Assembly (NCBI GenBank): GCA_937920515.1
Contig: CALEUG010000015.1
Location: 135,382 to 179,265, forward strand
Length of the DNA stretch: 43,884 bases
Direction of reading: 5' to 3'
DNA from: an uncultured bacterium
GTDB taxonomy: Bacteria > Acidobacteriota > Aminicenantia > Aminicenantales > Saccharicenantaceae
Positions 1-7,807 of the stretch are shown one piece after another. Position numbers and translations under genes: made by a program. Each line of letters opens with the position of its first letter. Within the stretch, counting starts at the first letter, position 1. The notes under the pieces were generated by a model. It worked only from the letters and a program-made list of their open reading frames with translations, had not been told where the DNA came from and did no database searches.

Positions 1-49
1 CCCTCCGGCAGCCGGCCGTCAATTAGTCAGTCTGTCCTGACTTTGCTCC

Positions 50-2395
50 TCAGGTCTTGTCTTCCGGTATTTTAGCTTTCTGTTTTTCCTTGAAATATGA
101 TTTGGGGTCCACCAGGATTTCCCGCGGCTTGGCTCCCTCGGAGGGACCGATGATTCCTTCCTGCTCCATCTGGTCAATAATACGGGAAGCCCGGGCATAG
201 CCCAGTTTTAATTTCCGCTGCAGGTAGGAGGCCGAGGCCTGCCCGGTGGCCAGGACCAGTTCCACCGCCCGGTCGAATAATTCATCCTTCTCGCCCAGGT
301 CGCCCTCGAGAGTCAGGTCTCCGGTCCGCTTCAGAATCTGCATGATCCTGTCGTCGAATTCGGGCTGACCCTGGTCTTTCACGAACTTGACCAGGCGCTG
401 GACCTCGGGGATAGAAACGTAGGCGCAATGCAGCCTGATTATGCGTGGATAGTTGGGCGGCATGAACAGCATGTCGCCCAGGCCCAGAAGTTTTTCGGCG
501 CCGACAGTATCGATGATGACCCGGGAGTCGATCTTGGAGGGCACCTTGAAGGCAATACGGCTGTTAAAATTGTTCTTGATGGTACCGGTGATGACGTCAA
601 TCGAGGGCCTCTGGGTGGCCATCACCAGGTGAATGCCCACGGCCCGGGCCAGCTGGGCCAGCCGCCCGATGCAGTATTCCACGTCCTGGGGGCTGGTCAT
701 CATCAACTCGGCCAGCTCGTCGATGATGATGACAATGTAGGGAAGGGGCTTGAGCCTGGCCTTTTCTTCCTCGCTCAATTTCCCTTTTTTCTGCTCCAGC
801 AGGACCTTAACCTGCTGGTTGTACTGTTCTATGTTTCTGACCTTCATCTGGCCAAGCTGCCGCAGCCGTTCTTCCATTTTTTTGACGGCATCCATCAGGA
901 TGATGCCGGCCTTCTTGGAATCGTTAACCACCGGCGCCAGCAGGTGGGGAATGCCGTCGTACAGGGTGAATTCCAGGCGCTTGGGGTCGATCAGGATCAG
1001 CTTGACTTCATCCGGGGTGGCCTTGTAAAGAATGCTGGCGATCAGGGCGTTGAGGGCCACGCTTTTCCCGGTGCCGGTCGCCCCGGCGATCAGCAGGTGG
1101 GGCATGATGGCCAGGTCGGTTATGTAAACATCGCCGTGGACAGTCTTGCCCAGGGCAAAGGTCAGCTTGGAGGCTGAATTCTGGAATTTTTCGGACTGGA
1201 TGATGTCCCGTAGCTTAATTATTTCTCGCTTGTTGTTGGGAATTTCGATGCCCAGCGAGGACTTCCCGGGGATGCGCTGGATGCGAACGGCTTCGGCCTC
1301 CAGGGCCAGCGACAGTTCCTCGCTCAGGCTGGCCACCTGGCTGACCTTTATGCCGGCGTCCGGGAAATATTCATAAGTGGTGATGACCGGCCCCGGGTGG
1401 TATTCGCGAACCTCGCCCGACACCTTGAATTCCAGCAGCTTCTCTTCAATCCTGCGCTTTTTTTCGAACAGCTCGTCGCGGTCTATTTTTTCCGAAGGCT
1501 TGCCCGGGTCGAGCAGGCTGAACGGCGGAAAACGGTAATCTCCCGATTTCCTGAGGTCCGGGAGCAGCATTTTCTCCCCGGCCGCCTCTTCCTTTTTCCT
1601 GGCCGCCTGGGGTTTTTCTGCCGGCTTCGGTGGTTTTTTCTCCTCGGGCGGGAAAGTTTCCCTGAGAGGTTTTTCAACAGGAGTTCTGGCTCCCGCTTCC
1701 CGGGAAGCGGCCAGTTTTTCTCCGGCCTCTTTTTCTTCCTGCTTCTTTTTTATTTTTTCCTGTTTTCGGGCCTGGTGGTACCGGGTAATTCTGATTATGA
1801 CCTGTCCGGTGGTATTCCTGAAGAGCCTGGTAAAAAATTCGGCGGTCCGGGCCAGGCTCCAGTGGGTGGTGAAAATCAGAAGCAGGGCCAGAAGACACAG
1901 GAAGAGAATGAAAGACCCAACGTGGTTAAGGTAGCGGACAAAAAAATTGCCGACCAGCTCGCCTATCAGTCCTCCGGCCAGAAAATCTTTGCCCCTCCAG
2001 GGAGCTTTCTTGAGGATAAGGTTCAGGAGCGGAGCAAGCACCAGGAGATAGAGCAGGCCGCTCAGGCCGCGCCTGAAGAGCCGGCCGGACTGTCCCGGGA
2101 ACAGGCTCCTGATTCCCAGGTAGCCCAGGGCCGGGGGTAAAAGCAATGCCATCAGGCCAAACACCTGCAGCAGGCTCTCGGCCAGACCGGCCCCCAGCCT
2201 TCCCCCGAAATTCTGGACCCGGTGGCCCGGGGGAGAAGTGCTGGCCCAGCTGGGGTCGGCCGGGTTGTAGCTAAAAAGGCTCAGGAGGGAAAAGGCAGCC
2301 AGAAAGATGAGCGTTACAGAAATAACTTCAGCCAGGATTTTGCCCTTCCGGCCTTCTTTTTTTTCTGCTTTCTTTTCCTTCTTAGCTCTGGCCAT
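50..2395 (-). CDS. ftsK: DNA translocase FtsK/SpoIIIE
   Basis: This is a membrane-anchored, ATP-driven double-stranded DNA pump that clears and aligns chromosome termini at the division septum. The 781 residues show a hydrophobic N-terminal part (several membrane segments within about residues 20-185), then a charged Lys/Glu/Pro-rich linker (about 205-285), then the motor. Walker A is GATGTGKS at 438-445 and Walker B is IIIDELAEL with D559/E560. The C-terminal 65 residues match the winged-helix gamma domain that reads KOPS-type sites. Length and domain order are normal. The ATG at 2393-2395 lies only 8 nt after a TATAAT (minus strand, 2404-2409) preceded by TG one base upstream, an extended -10. 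No Shine-Dalgarno fits, so a leaderless message is likely. Upstream on the same strand is rsmA, with which it may also be co-transcribed. Identification is secure. Confidence 0.96.
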   Translation of the reverse strand: MARAKKEKKAEKKEGRKGKILAEVISVTLIFLAAFSLLSLFSYNPADPSWASTSPPGHRVQNFGGRLGAGLAESLLQVFGLMALLLPPALGYLGIRSLFPGQSGRLFRRGLSGLLYLLVLAPLLNLILKKAPWRGKDFLAGGLIGELVGNFFVRYLNHVGSFILFLCLLALLLIFTTHWSLARTAEFFTRLFRNTTGQVIIRITRYHQARKQEKIKKKQEEKEAGEKLAASREAGARTPVEKPLRETFPPEEKKPPKPAEKPQAARKKEEAAGEKMLLPDLRKSGDYRFPPFSLLDPGKPSEKIDRDELFEKKRRIEEKLLEFKVSGEVREYHPGPVITTYEYFPDAGIKVSQVASLSEELSLALEAEAVRIQRIPGKSSLGIEIPNNKREIIKLRDIIQSEKFQNSASKLTFALGKTVHGDVYITDLAIMPHLLIAGATGTGKSVALNALIASILYKATPDEVKLILIDPKRLEFTLYDGIPHLLAPVVNDSKKAGIILMDAVKKMEERLRQLGQMKVRNIEQYNQQVKVLLEQKKGKLSEEEKARLKPLPYIVIIIDELAELMMTSPQDVEYCIGRLAQLARAVGIHLVMATQRPSIDVITGTIKNNFNSRIAFKVPSKIDSRVIIDTVGAEKLLGLGDMLFMPPNYPRIIRLHCAYVSIPEVQRLVKFVKDQGQPEFDDRIMQILKRTGDLTLEGDLGEKDELFDRAVELVLATGQASASYLQRKLKLGYARASRIIDQMEQEGIIGPSEGAKPREILVDPKSYFKEKQKAKIPEDKT

Positions 2396-2403
2396 TTTTT
2401 CTG

Positions 2404-2412
2404 ATTATAGCA
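2404..2412 (-). promoter_or_regulatory. Extended -10 promoter of ftsK
   Basis: On the minus strand the sequence reads TG, one base, then TATAAT (plus coordinates 2404-2412). A recognisable -35 is lacking, which is usual for extended -10 promoters. The predicted transcription start is about 2397, within a few nucleotides of the ftsK ATG. Confidence 0.6.
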
Positions 2413-2444
2413 CAGGGACCGGACGGTTTTCACTGTCGGTCCTG
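2413..2444. repeat. Imperfect inverted repeat across the rsmA stop codon and the ftsK promoter
   Basis: Arms CAGGGACCGGAC (2413-2424) and GTCGGTCCTG (2435-2444) pair over 10 bp with two single-G bulges and a 10-nt loop. One arm lies in the last rsmA codons and the other abuts the ftsK -10. There is no T-tract, so it is not a classical terminator. It could attenuate read-through from rsmA or act as an operator. Confidence 0.4.
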
Positions 2445-3314
2445 AATTTCACGTCTGTTTTTCTGCAGCCTCTGGAAAAGCTCAACCAGAATCTCCGGTT
2501 TCAGGTCTTCGGCTCTTACTTTTTCCCCGAGGGAGAGTTCCTGCAGGGCTTGCCTGACTTTTTCTCTTTCGTATCCGGCGCTCTCCAGGTTGCCTTTCAG
2601 GGTCTTTCGGCGCTGGCAGAAGGCTTCCTTGAGAAAGGCGAAAATCTCGCTTTCCCGGTCTGCGGGGAAAAAGACTGGCTGGCGCTTTTTCTGAAACAGG
2701 ACGCAGGCCGAATCAACCCTGGGTGGCGGACTGAAAGCTCCCGGGGCAATCCGGAACAACAACCGGCAGTTGAAGTAATTCTGGAGCAGGATGGATAGCG
2801 GAGCGTAATTCTTGCTTTCCGGAGCAGCCGTAATTCTCCGGGCCACTTCCTTCTGGAACAAGAACACCGCCCGTTCGACCAGGTCTTTGACTTCGAGCAG
2901 AACAAACAGGACCTGGCTGGAGATATGGTAGGGAAGATTGCCGGCTATCTTGACCCTTTCACCCGGGCGGCGGTGGCCGGCGATTAGGTTCTTGAGGTCG
3001 AGCCTGAGTATATCCCCGGCTATTATCAGCAGGTTATCCGGCCTGTTCTTTTCCAGGTCTTCAACCAGCGAATAATCTTTTTCAACGGCCAGCACCCGGC
3101 CTGCCCTGGCGGCCAGGGGGAAGGTCAGGGCTCCCCGACCGGGGCCGATTTCCACCACCAGGTCTTCGGGACCCGGTTCCACCGCTTCCACTATTTTTTG
3201 CAGGATTCGTTTCTCGTGGAGAAAATGCTGGCCAAGGAGCTGGCGTCTGGTTTTCCTGCTCAAGGTTAAATTCCCTTTTGAAAGATTTATTTTTTCGGGC
3301 CGGGTTAGCCTCAA
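2430..3314 (-). CDS. rsmA: 16S rRNA (A1518/A1519-N6) dimethyltransferase RsmA/KsgA
   Basis: The enzyme dimethylates two adjacent adenines near the 3' end of 16S rRNA, using SAM, as a late step of 30S assembly. Visible motifs are LGQHFL near residue 27, the SAM-binding motif I VEIGPGRGAL, a following acidic motif (AVEKD), and the catalytic NLPY motif in GNLPYHISS. The C-terminal helical domain is present, and 294 residues is slightly long because of an N-terminal extension of about 25. The first in-frame start is a TTG (3312-3314) overlapping the TGA of the upstream symporter gene, which suggests translational coupling. Family identity is certain; the exact start is not. Confidence 0.95.
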   Translation of the reverse strand: MRLTRPEKINLSKGNLTLSRKTRRQLLGQHFLHEKRILQKIVEAVEPGPEDLVVEIGPGRGALTFPLAARAGRVLAVEKDYSLVEDLEKNRPDNLLIIAGDILRLDLKNLIAGHRRPGERVKIAGNLPYHISSQVLFVLLEVKDLVERAVFLFQKEVARRITAAPESKNYAPLSILLQNYFNCRLLFRIAPGAFSPPPRVDSACVLFQKKRQPVFFPADRESEIFAFLKEAFCQRRKTLKGNLESAGYEREKVRQALQELSLGEKVRAEDLKPEILVELFQRLQKNRREIQDRQ

Positions 3315-4552
3315 ACCTGGCCGGCCGTGCTTTTTTCTTCAGAGCGGTGAATTATGACTGAAGCCGCCATGTTGCCAATCATGTTAACGGTTGTCCGGCA
3401 CATATCCAGCAGGCGGTCGACCCCGAGGATCAGGGCCACTCCTTCAAGGGGAACGCCTATCTGTTTCAAGACCATGGCCAGCATTATCATGCCGGCTCCG
3501 GGCACGCCAGCCGTGCCGACGGAAGCCAGAATAGCCATCAGGACTATAGTGGCCTGGGCTGCCAGGCTAAGGGGGATGCCGTAAATCTGGGCTATGAAGA
3601 CCGCGGCCACGCCCTGGTAGAGAGCTGTCCCGTCCATATTGATAGTGGCTCCCAGCGGGACCACGAAGCTGGAATATTCTTTTTTCACCTTCAACTCGTC
3701 CAGGCATTCCAGGGCCACCGGAATGGTGGCGTTGGAGCTGGAGGTGGAAAAGGCGATGAGCATGGCATCCGAAATTCCCTTGAAAAACCTTCCCGGTTTC
3801 ATCCTGCCCAAAAATCTTACCAGGAGGCCGTCTATAACCAGGGCCTGAAAAGCCAGGCCCAGGATGGTTACCAGCGCGTATTTCAACAGAGTTACCAGAA
3901 TGCTCAGGCCAAACTGACCGATGATTGAGGCCAGCAGAGCCAGGACTCCGTAGGGAGCAAATTTCATCACCAGGTTGACCACCTGCAGAACGGTTTCATT
4001 GATTCCTTCGAATAACTGAAGTATTGGCTTCGACTTTTCCGGCCTTATCAGGCTCAGGCACAACCCGAAGATCAGGGCCAGGAAAATGACCTGGAGCATT
4101 TCTCCTTCGGCCATGGCCTTGACCGGGTTGGCGGGGACGATGTTGACCAGAACCGAAATCAGTGATGGTTTTTCTTGGACCAGCGATATTTTGCTCTGGG
4201 CTGCCTGCTGATAATTTTTTAATAATTCCTGTTTGACCTGCTCGTTAAGCCCGGTCCCGGGCTTCAGAAGATTGGCGGCCGAAAGGCCAATGGTAATGGC
4301 TATGGCCGTGGTCAGGGTGAAGTAAAGAAAGGTCTTAAGGCCAACCCGCCCCAGCTTTTTAATATCTCCCAGGCTGGCCGTTCCCAGAGCCAGGGAGAAG
4401 AAGACCAGCGGAACCACCACCATGGTGATGAGGCGAATAAAAATAGTGCCCACAAACTCGATGTTCCGGGCCTTTGGGCCCAGAATCAGGCCGGCTACCA
4501 CCCCCAGAAATAGCCCGATGAAGATCCTGGTATGCAGGGGAACCTTTTTCAT
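3311..4552 (-). CDS. Dicarboxylate/amino acid:cation symporter (DAACS family, GltP/DctA type)
   Basis: This is an inner-membrane secondary transporter that takes up glutamate/aspartate or C4-dicarboxylates with Na+ or H+. The 413-residue protein is hydrophobic throughout. It carries the serine-rich re-entrant loop STSSSNATIPVALE (HP1) and the NMDGTALYQG motif of TM7 that binds cation and substrate, followed by an HP2-like glycine/alanine-rich stretch. Length is normal. The ATG at 4550-4552 is preceded by AAGGAGA about 11 nt away, and a good sigma70 promoter lies just upstream. It is the first gene of an rsmA-ftsK transcription unit. Substrate cannot be assigned from sequence alone. Confidence 0.93.
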   Translation of the reverse strand: MKKVPLHTRIFIGLFLGVVAGLILGPKARNIEFVGTIFIRLITMVVVPLVFFSLALGTASLGDIKKLGRVGLKTFLYFTLTTAIAITIGLSAANLLKPGTGLNEQVKQELLKNYQQAAQSKISLVQEKPSLISVLVNIVPANPVKAMAEGEMLQVIFLALIFGLCLSLIRPEKSKPILQLFEGINETVLQVVNLVMKFAPYGVLALLASIIGQFGLSILVTLLKYALVTILGLAFQALVIDGLLVRFLGRMKPGRFFKGISDAMLIAFSTSSSNATIPVALECLDELKVKKEYSSFVVPLGATINMDGTALYQGVAAVFIAQIYGIPLSLAAQATIVLMAILASVGTAGVPGAGMIMLAMVLKQIGVPLEGVALILGVDRLLDMCRTTVNMIGNMAASVIIHRSEEKSTAGQV

Positions 4553-4596
4553 TTCAACGGCGTCTCCTTGTCAAAGGGAAAAAACACAACAGGATG

Positions 4597-4626
4597 TTTA
4601 TATGCTAAAAGCCTCCTGCCTGTAAA
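4597..4626 (-). promoter_or_regulatory. Sigma70-type promoter of the symporter operon
   Basis: On the minus strand, TTTACA (4621-4626) and TATAAA (4597-4602) are separated by 18 nt. The predicted start is about 4590, giving a leader of about 38 nt. It is back to back with the plus-strand promoter at 4663-4692. Confidence 0.65.
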
Positions 4627-4628
4627 GT

Positions 4629-4662
4629 CCGGAGAGGTAAAAGGGGTCGGGGTCCTCTCCGG
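4629..4662. promoter_or_regulatory. Perfect 9-bp inverted repeat between divergent promoters (candidate operator)
   Basis: CCGGAGAGG (4629-4637) and CCTCTCCGG (4654-4662) are exact reverse complements around a 16-nt centre. The repeat exactly fills the space between the two back-to-back -35 boxes (4621-4626 minus, 4663-4668 plus). A dimeric regulator bound here would control both directions. No regulator gene of known type adjoins it except the receiver protein itself, which has no DNA-binding domain. Confidence 0.5.
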
Positions 4663-4692
4663 TTGACAAGGCCTTTCGCCTTAAACTAAAAT
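4663..4692 (+). promoter_or_regulatory. Sigma70-type promoter of the receiver-accD-folC unit
   Basis: TTGACA (4663-4668), an 18-nt spacer, then TAAAAT (4687-4692). The predicted start is about 4699, only a few bases before the ATG at 4706. Confidence 0.65.
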
Positions 4693-4705
4693 TGGCTTGA
4701 TTGAA

Positions 4706-5149
4706 ATGACCGAGAAGAAAATCCTGATTGTAGATTATGAACCGTCTTCCCTGGAAAGCCTGTCCCGGATACTCAAAAACATAAAAGTCCAGGTTATCCA
4801 GGCTACCGACGGAGCCCAGGCCTATGACCTGTTCAAGGAAGAAAAGCCTGACCTGGTCATCCTGGAGGCCATTCTGCCCAAGCTCCACGGCTTTGACCTG
4901 ACCAGGAAGATTGTCCAGGAGTCCCAGGGAACGGTGCCGGTCATAATCCTGACGGGCCTGTACAAGGGGCCCCAGTACAAACATGAGGCCGTGGCCAACC
5001 TGGGGGCGGCAGAGTACCTGGAAAAACCCATTAATCCCGACGTTTTGCTGGAAATGGTCAGCCGTCTGCTGAGCGCCGAAGAAGAAATAGAGGACACCCT
5101 GCCTGATCCCGATTCAGTATTGTCGCTGATTGAGCCGAAGGGCAAGTAG
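4706..5149 (+). CDS. Stand-alone receiver-domain protein lacking the phospho-acceptor Asp (pseudo-receiver)
   Basis: This is a single CheY-like receiver domain with an acidic tail of about 25 residues and no output domain. Numbering from an in-frame TTG at 4697, the first acidic pair reads D13-Y14 where DD or DE is usual. The beta3 site reads VILEAILP, so Glu57 replaces the phosphorylated Asp. Thr86 and the conserved Lys110 (YLEKP) are kept. The fold should be intact but normal phosphorylation is not expected; Glu may mimic a constitutively active state. The start is either ATG 4706 (given here) or TTG 4697. No Shine-Dalgarno is visible and the promoter predicts a nearly leaderless transcript. 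It lies 56 nt upstream of accD in the same orientation. No partner kinase is in the window. Confidence 0.88.
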   Translation: MTEKKILIVDYEPSSLESLSRILKNIKVQVIQATDGAQAYDLFKEEKPDLVILEAILPKLHGFDLTRKIVQESQGTVPVIILTGLYKGPQYKHEAVANLGAAEYLEKPINPDVLLEMVSRLLSAEEEIEDTLPDPDSVLSLIEPKGK

Positions 5150-5205
5150 GGCGGCCGGAGGAAGGCCGGGATTAACACTATTTCTTAGATCAAGGAGGAT
5201 TGGTA

Positions 5206-6003
5206 ATGAACGAAGGCTTGTGGACCAGATGCAACAATTGCCAGAAAATCCTGTACAAGCAGGACATAATAGATAACCTGAAGGTCTGTCCCCAGTGCAA
5301 TTACCATTTCCGGCTGGGGGCACTGGAGAGGCTGGGCCAGCTTTTTGACAACGGCCAGTTCGAGCTTCTGGACCAGGACATCTACCCGGTCGATTTCCTC
5401 GGTTTCCAGGACCAGCAGAAATATGAGGCCAGGTTGAAGGACAGTCAGAAGAAAACCGGACTGCCCGAGGCCATCGTCACCGCCCGGGGAACCCTGGGTG
5501 GTCTGCCGGTTATAATCATGGCCATGGAGTTTGGCTTCATGGGCGGCAGCATGGGCTCTGTGGTCGGCGAGAAGGTGGCCAGGGCAGCCGAAAGAGCGGT
5601 GGAAGAAAAATTGCCGCTGATTATCGTCTCCTGCTCGGGCGGGGCCAGGATGCAGGAAGGCATGATGTCCCTGATGCAAATGATCAAGACGGCCGCGGCC
5701 CTGGCCCGGCTGTCTGAAGCCAGGCTGCCCTACATTTCAGTGCTGGCCGACCCGACCACCGGCGGGACCACCGCCAGTTTTGCCATGCTGGGCGATATCA
5801 ACATTGCCGAGCCCAACGCCCTGATCGGTTTTGCCGGTCCGAGGGTCATCGAGCAGACCATAAAAGAGAAGCTGCCCAGGGGATTCCAGAGGGCTGAATT
5901 CCTGCTGGCTCACGGAATGCTGGATGAGGTGGTGGAAAGAAAATACCTGCGAAACTACCTGATCAAAGCCCTGCGTCTTTTCCTGAACCGGCCGGAATCA
6001 TAA
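5206..6003 (+). CDS. accD: Acetyl-CoA carboxylase carboxyltransferase subunit beta
   Basis: This subunit pairs with AccA to transfer CO2 from carboxybiotin to acetyl-CoA, giving malonyl-CoA, the first committed step of fatty-acid synthesis. The N-terminal zinc ribbon is clear (C9, C12, C28, C31), followed by the crotonase-like carboxyltransferase core with the SCSGGARMQEG and DPTTGGTTASFA motifs. The ATG at 5206 has AAGGAGG at 5192-5198, seven bases upstream, which decides this start over an in-frame TTG at 5200. Length is slightly under the usual 280-300 residues. The next gene is folC after 6 nt, an accD-folC pairing also known in Escherichia coli. accA is not in the window. Confidence 0.96.
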   Translation: MNEGLWTRCNNCQKILYKQDIIDNLKVCPQCNYHFRLGALERLGQLFDNGQFELLDQDIYPVDFLGFQDQQKYEARLKDSQKKTGLPEAIVTARGTLGGLPVIIMAMEFGFMGGSMGSVVGEKVARAAERAVEEKLPLIIVSCSGGARMQEGMMSLMQMIKTAAALARLSEARLPYISVLADPTTGGTTASFAMLGDINIAEPNALIGFAGPRVIEQTIKEKLPRGFQRAEFLLAHGMLDEVVERKYLRNYLIKALRLFLNRPES

Positions 6004-6009
6004 GAGTTC

Positions 6010-7314
6010 ATGAGCCCTCTTGCCTCTTATCCTTATCTCGAACAGGCCCGGCTTTTCGGCATCCGGCTGGGGCTGGAGAATATCCAGGCCGTGCTGGAAG
6101 ATTTCGGAAATCCCCATCTGGGTTATCCGGTCATACACGTGGCCGGCACCAACGGCAAGGGTTCGGTCTGCGCCATGCTGGAAAGAATTTTCCGTTTACA
6201 TGGCTTCCGAAGCGGCCTGTACACCTCGCCCCACCTGGTTGATGTCAGGGAGAGGATCCAGGTGAACGGCACCCCGGTTCCAGGCAGGGATTTGAAGCAA
6301 TTGCTGGATACCATAGAAAAAAGGGAGAAAAGGTTGAAGGTTTCCGGCCGGGTTTCCGGAGCCCTGACCTACTTTGAAATCCTGACCATCGCCGCTTTTC
6401 TTTACTTCAGCCAGAAGAAGGTGGACCTGGCCGTCCTGGAAGTGGGTATGGGCGGTCGGTTTGACGCCACCAATGTGGTCAGGCCGGAAGTTTCGGTAAT
6501 AACCACCATTTCCTACGACCATCAGCAGTACTTAGGCTCCACCCTGGAAAAGATTGCCTTCGAAAAGGCGGGAATAATAAAGAAAAATGTGCCCTGTGTC
6601 TGCGGGGTCAGGAACCCGGAAGCCCTGCAGGTCATCAGGAAAAAATGCCGGGAAGAGGGGGCCCCGCTGGTCCTGGCTTTCGGTAAAGGACGCAGGTTCA
6701 TCGTAAAACAAGAAGGGTGCGGAGAAGTTTTTCTCTACAGGACAGACTGCGATAGCTATGAATTCAGGCCTTCCCTTCCTGGCCGGCACCAGGGTGAAAA
6801 TGCGGCCGTGGCCATTACCGTTTCTGAGGTATTGAAAGAGAGCGGCTGGAGGCTCAGCCGGGAAAAGATAATCCAGGGTTTGGAAAGCACCTCCTGGCCC
6901 GGAAGACTGGAAATTTTCAGTTCTTTTCCGGTTGTGGTTCTGGATGGCTGTCATAATGAGGCCGGGGCCATGGCGGTCAACAGGTTCTGGAAGAAGAACT
7001 TCATCCGGCCGGCCATCCTGGTTTTTGGAGTCATGAAAGACAAGGAAATAGAAAAAATAGCCCGCTGGCTTTTTCCCCTGGCTTCCCGGGTAATTTTGAC
7101 CAGGCCTTCACTGGAAAGGGCAGCCGGTCCGCTGGACATAGCCGCCCGGGTGACCGAATACCGGGGCAGGTATTTCCTTGAGGATGATGTACCCTCGGCC
7201 CTCAAACTGGCCCTGGCCCTGTCGGGCGGGCAGGAGCCGGTGCTGGTGGCCGGCTCTCTTTTTCTGGTGGGCGAAGCCAGGAAGTTTCTTCAATCACAGG
7301 TCAGAAAAGGTTAA
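6010..7314 (+). CDS. folC: Bifunctional dihydrofolate synthase/folylpolyglutamate synthase
   Basis: This cytoplasmic Mur-ligase-family enzyme adds glutamate to dihydropteroate and extends folate polyglutamate tails. The 434 residues carry the ATP-binding P-loop VAGTNGKGSV, the family signature LEVGMGGRFDATN, and in the C-terminal ligase domain the LDGCHNEAGA motif. Length is normal. The ATG at 6010 is 6 nt after the accD stop with only a weak AAGAG ahead of it, so translation probably depends on coupling to accD. A separate promoter for the ATP synthase genes follows. Confidence 0.95.
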   Translation: MSPLASYPYLEQARLFGIRLGLENIQAVLEDFGNPHLGYPVIHVAGTNGKGSVCAMLERIFRLHGFRSGLYTSPHLVDVRERIQVNGTPVPGRDLKQLLDTIEKREKRLKVSGRVSGALTYFEILTIAAFLYFSQKKVDLAVLEVGMGGRFDATNVVRPEVSVITTISYDHQQYLGSTLEKIAFEKAGIIKKNVPCVCGVRNPEALQVIRKKCREEGAPLVLAFGKGRRFIVKQEGCGEVFLYRTDCDSYEFRPSLPGRHQGENAAVAITVSEVLKESGWRLSREKIIQGLESTSWPGRLEIFSSFPVVVLDGCHNEAGAMAVNRFWKKNFIRPAILVFGVMKDKEIEKIARWLFPLASRVILTRPSLERAAGPLDIAARVTEYRGRYFLEDDVPSALKLALALSGGQEPVLVAGSLFLVGEARKFLQSQVRKG

Positions 7315-7338
7315 GCCGGCTGTCCGTCAGGTTGCTTT

Positions 7339-7368
7339 TTGACCCCTTTAATGTTATTTTTTTATTCT
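7339..7368 (+). promoter_or_regulatory. Promoter of the ATP synthase gene cluster
   Basis: TTGACC (7339-7344), an 18-nt spacer and TATTCT (7363-7368). The start would be near 7375, leaving a leader of about 16 nt that contains AAAGG (7378-7382) eight bases before the GTG start of the b' gene. Confidence 0.5.
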
Positions 7369-7390
7369 TATAGCCAGAAAGGTTAGAACC

Positions 7391-7807
7391 GTGTTACAGG
7401 TCGACCTGACATTCGTAGCAGTCTTTGTGCTGGTCTGGGTTCTGGTCATCGTTTTAAACCGGGTATTTTTCAAACCTTACCTCAACCTGAGAGATAAGCG
7501 AAGAAAAATTCTGGAGGAGAATGAAAAGACCTATCGCCAGGCTATGCGAGACTACGAAGGCCACCTACAGCAAGTGGAATCCGGTCTGAAAGAAGCCCGG
7601 CTGGAGGCGCAGCTTCTCAGAGAAAAAATCGTATCTGAGGCCCTGAACGAAAAGTCCCGACTGGTGGCCGAGATTCAGGCTGAAGTCAAGCAGCAGGTGG
7701 CGGCTGCCCGCGAGGAACTCGACCGGCAGACGGAGAAACTCAAAGACGAGCTGGGCCGGGAAGTTGAAGGCCTGGCCAGGCAGCTCGAGGAGAAGATACT
7801 CCATTGA
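7391..7807 (+). CDS. F-type ATP synthase subunit b' (first of two b-type stators)
   Basis: This is a peripheral-stalk subunit of the F1Fo ATP synthase. The 138 residues have one N-terminal membrane helix (about residues 5-25), an FFKPY segment just after it as in b subunits, and then a long charged coiled coil to the C terminus. It is short for a b subunit (usually about 155-170) and shares a locus with a second b gene, the b/b' heterodimer pattern of some photosynthetic and deltaproteobacterial-type operons. The start is GTG at 7391 with AAAGG upstream. Its TGA overlaps the TTG start of the next gene. Confidence 0.88.
   Translation: MLQVDLTFVAVFVLVWVLVIVLNRVFFKPYLNLRDKRRKILEENEKTYRQAMRDYEGHLQQVESGLKEARLEAQLLREKIVSEALNEKSRLVAEIQAEVKQQVAAAREELDRQTEKLKDELGREVEGLARQLEEKILH

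Noticed and set aside
428-1177. Long plus-strand frame antisense to ftsK
   Set aside because: It is a shadow of the well-supported ftsK gene; the product is Gly/His/Gln-rich and low in complexity. Similar antisense frames in rsmA, atpA, mfd and other genes were rejected for the same reason.
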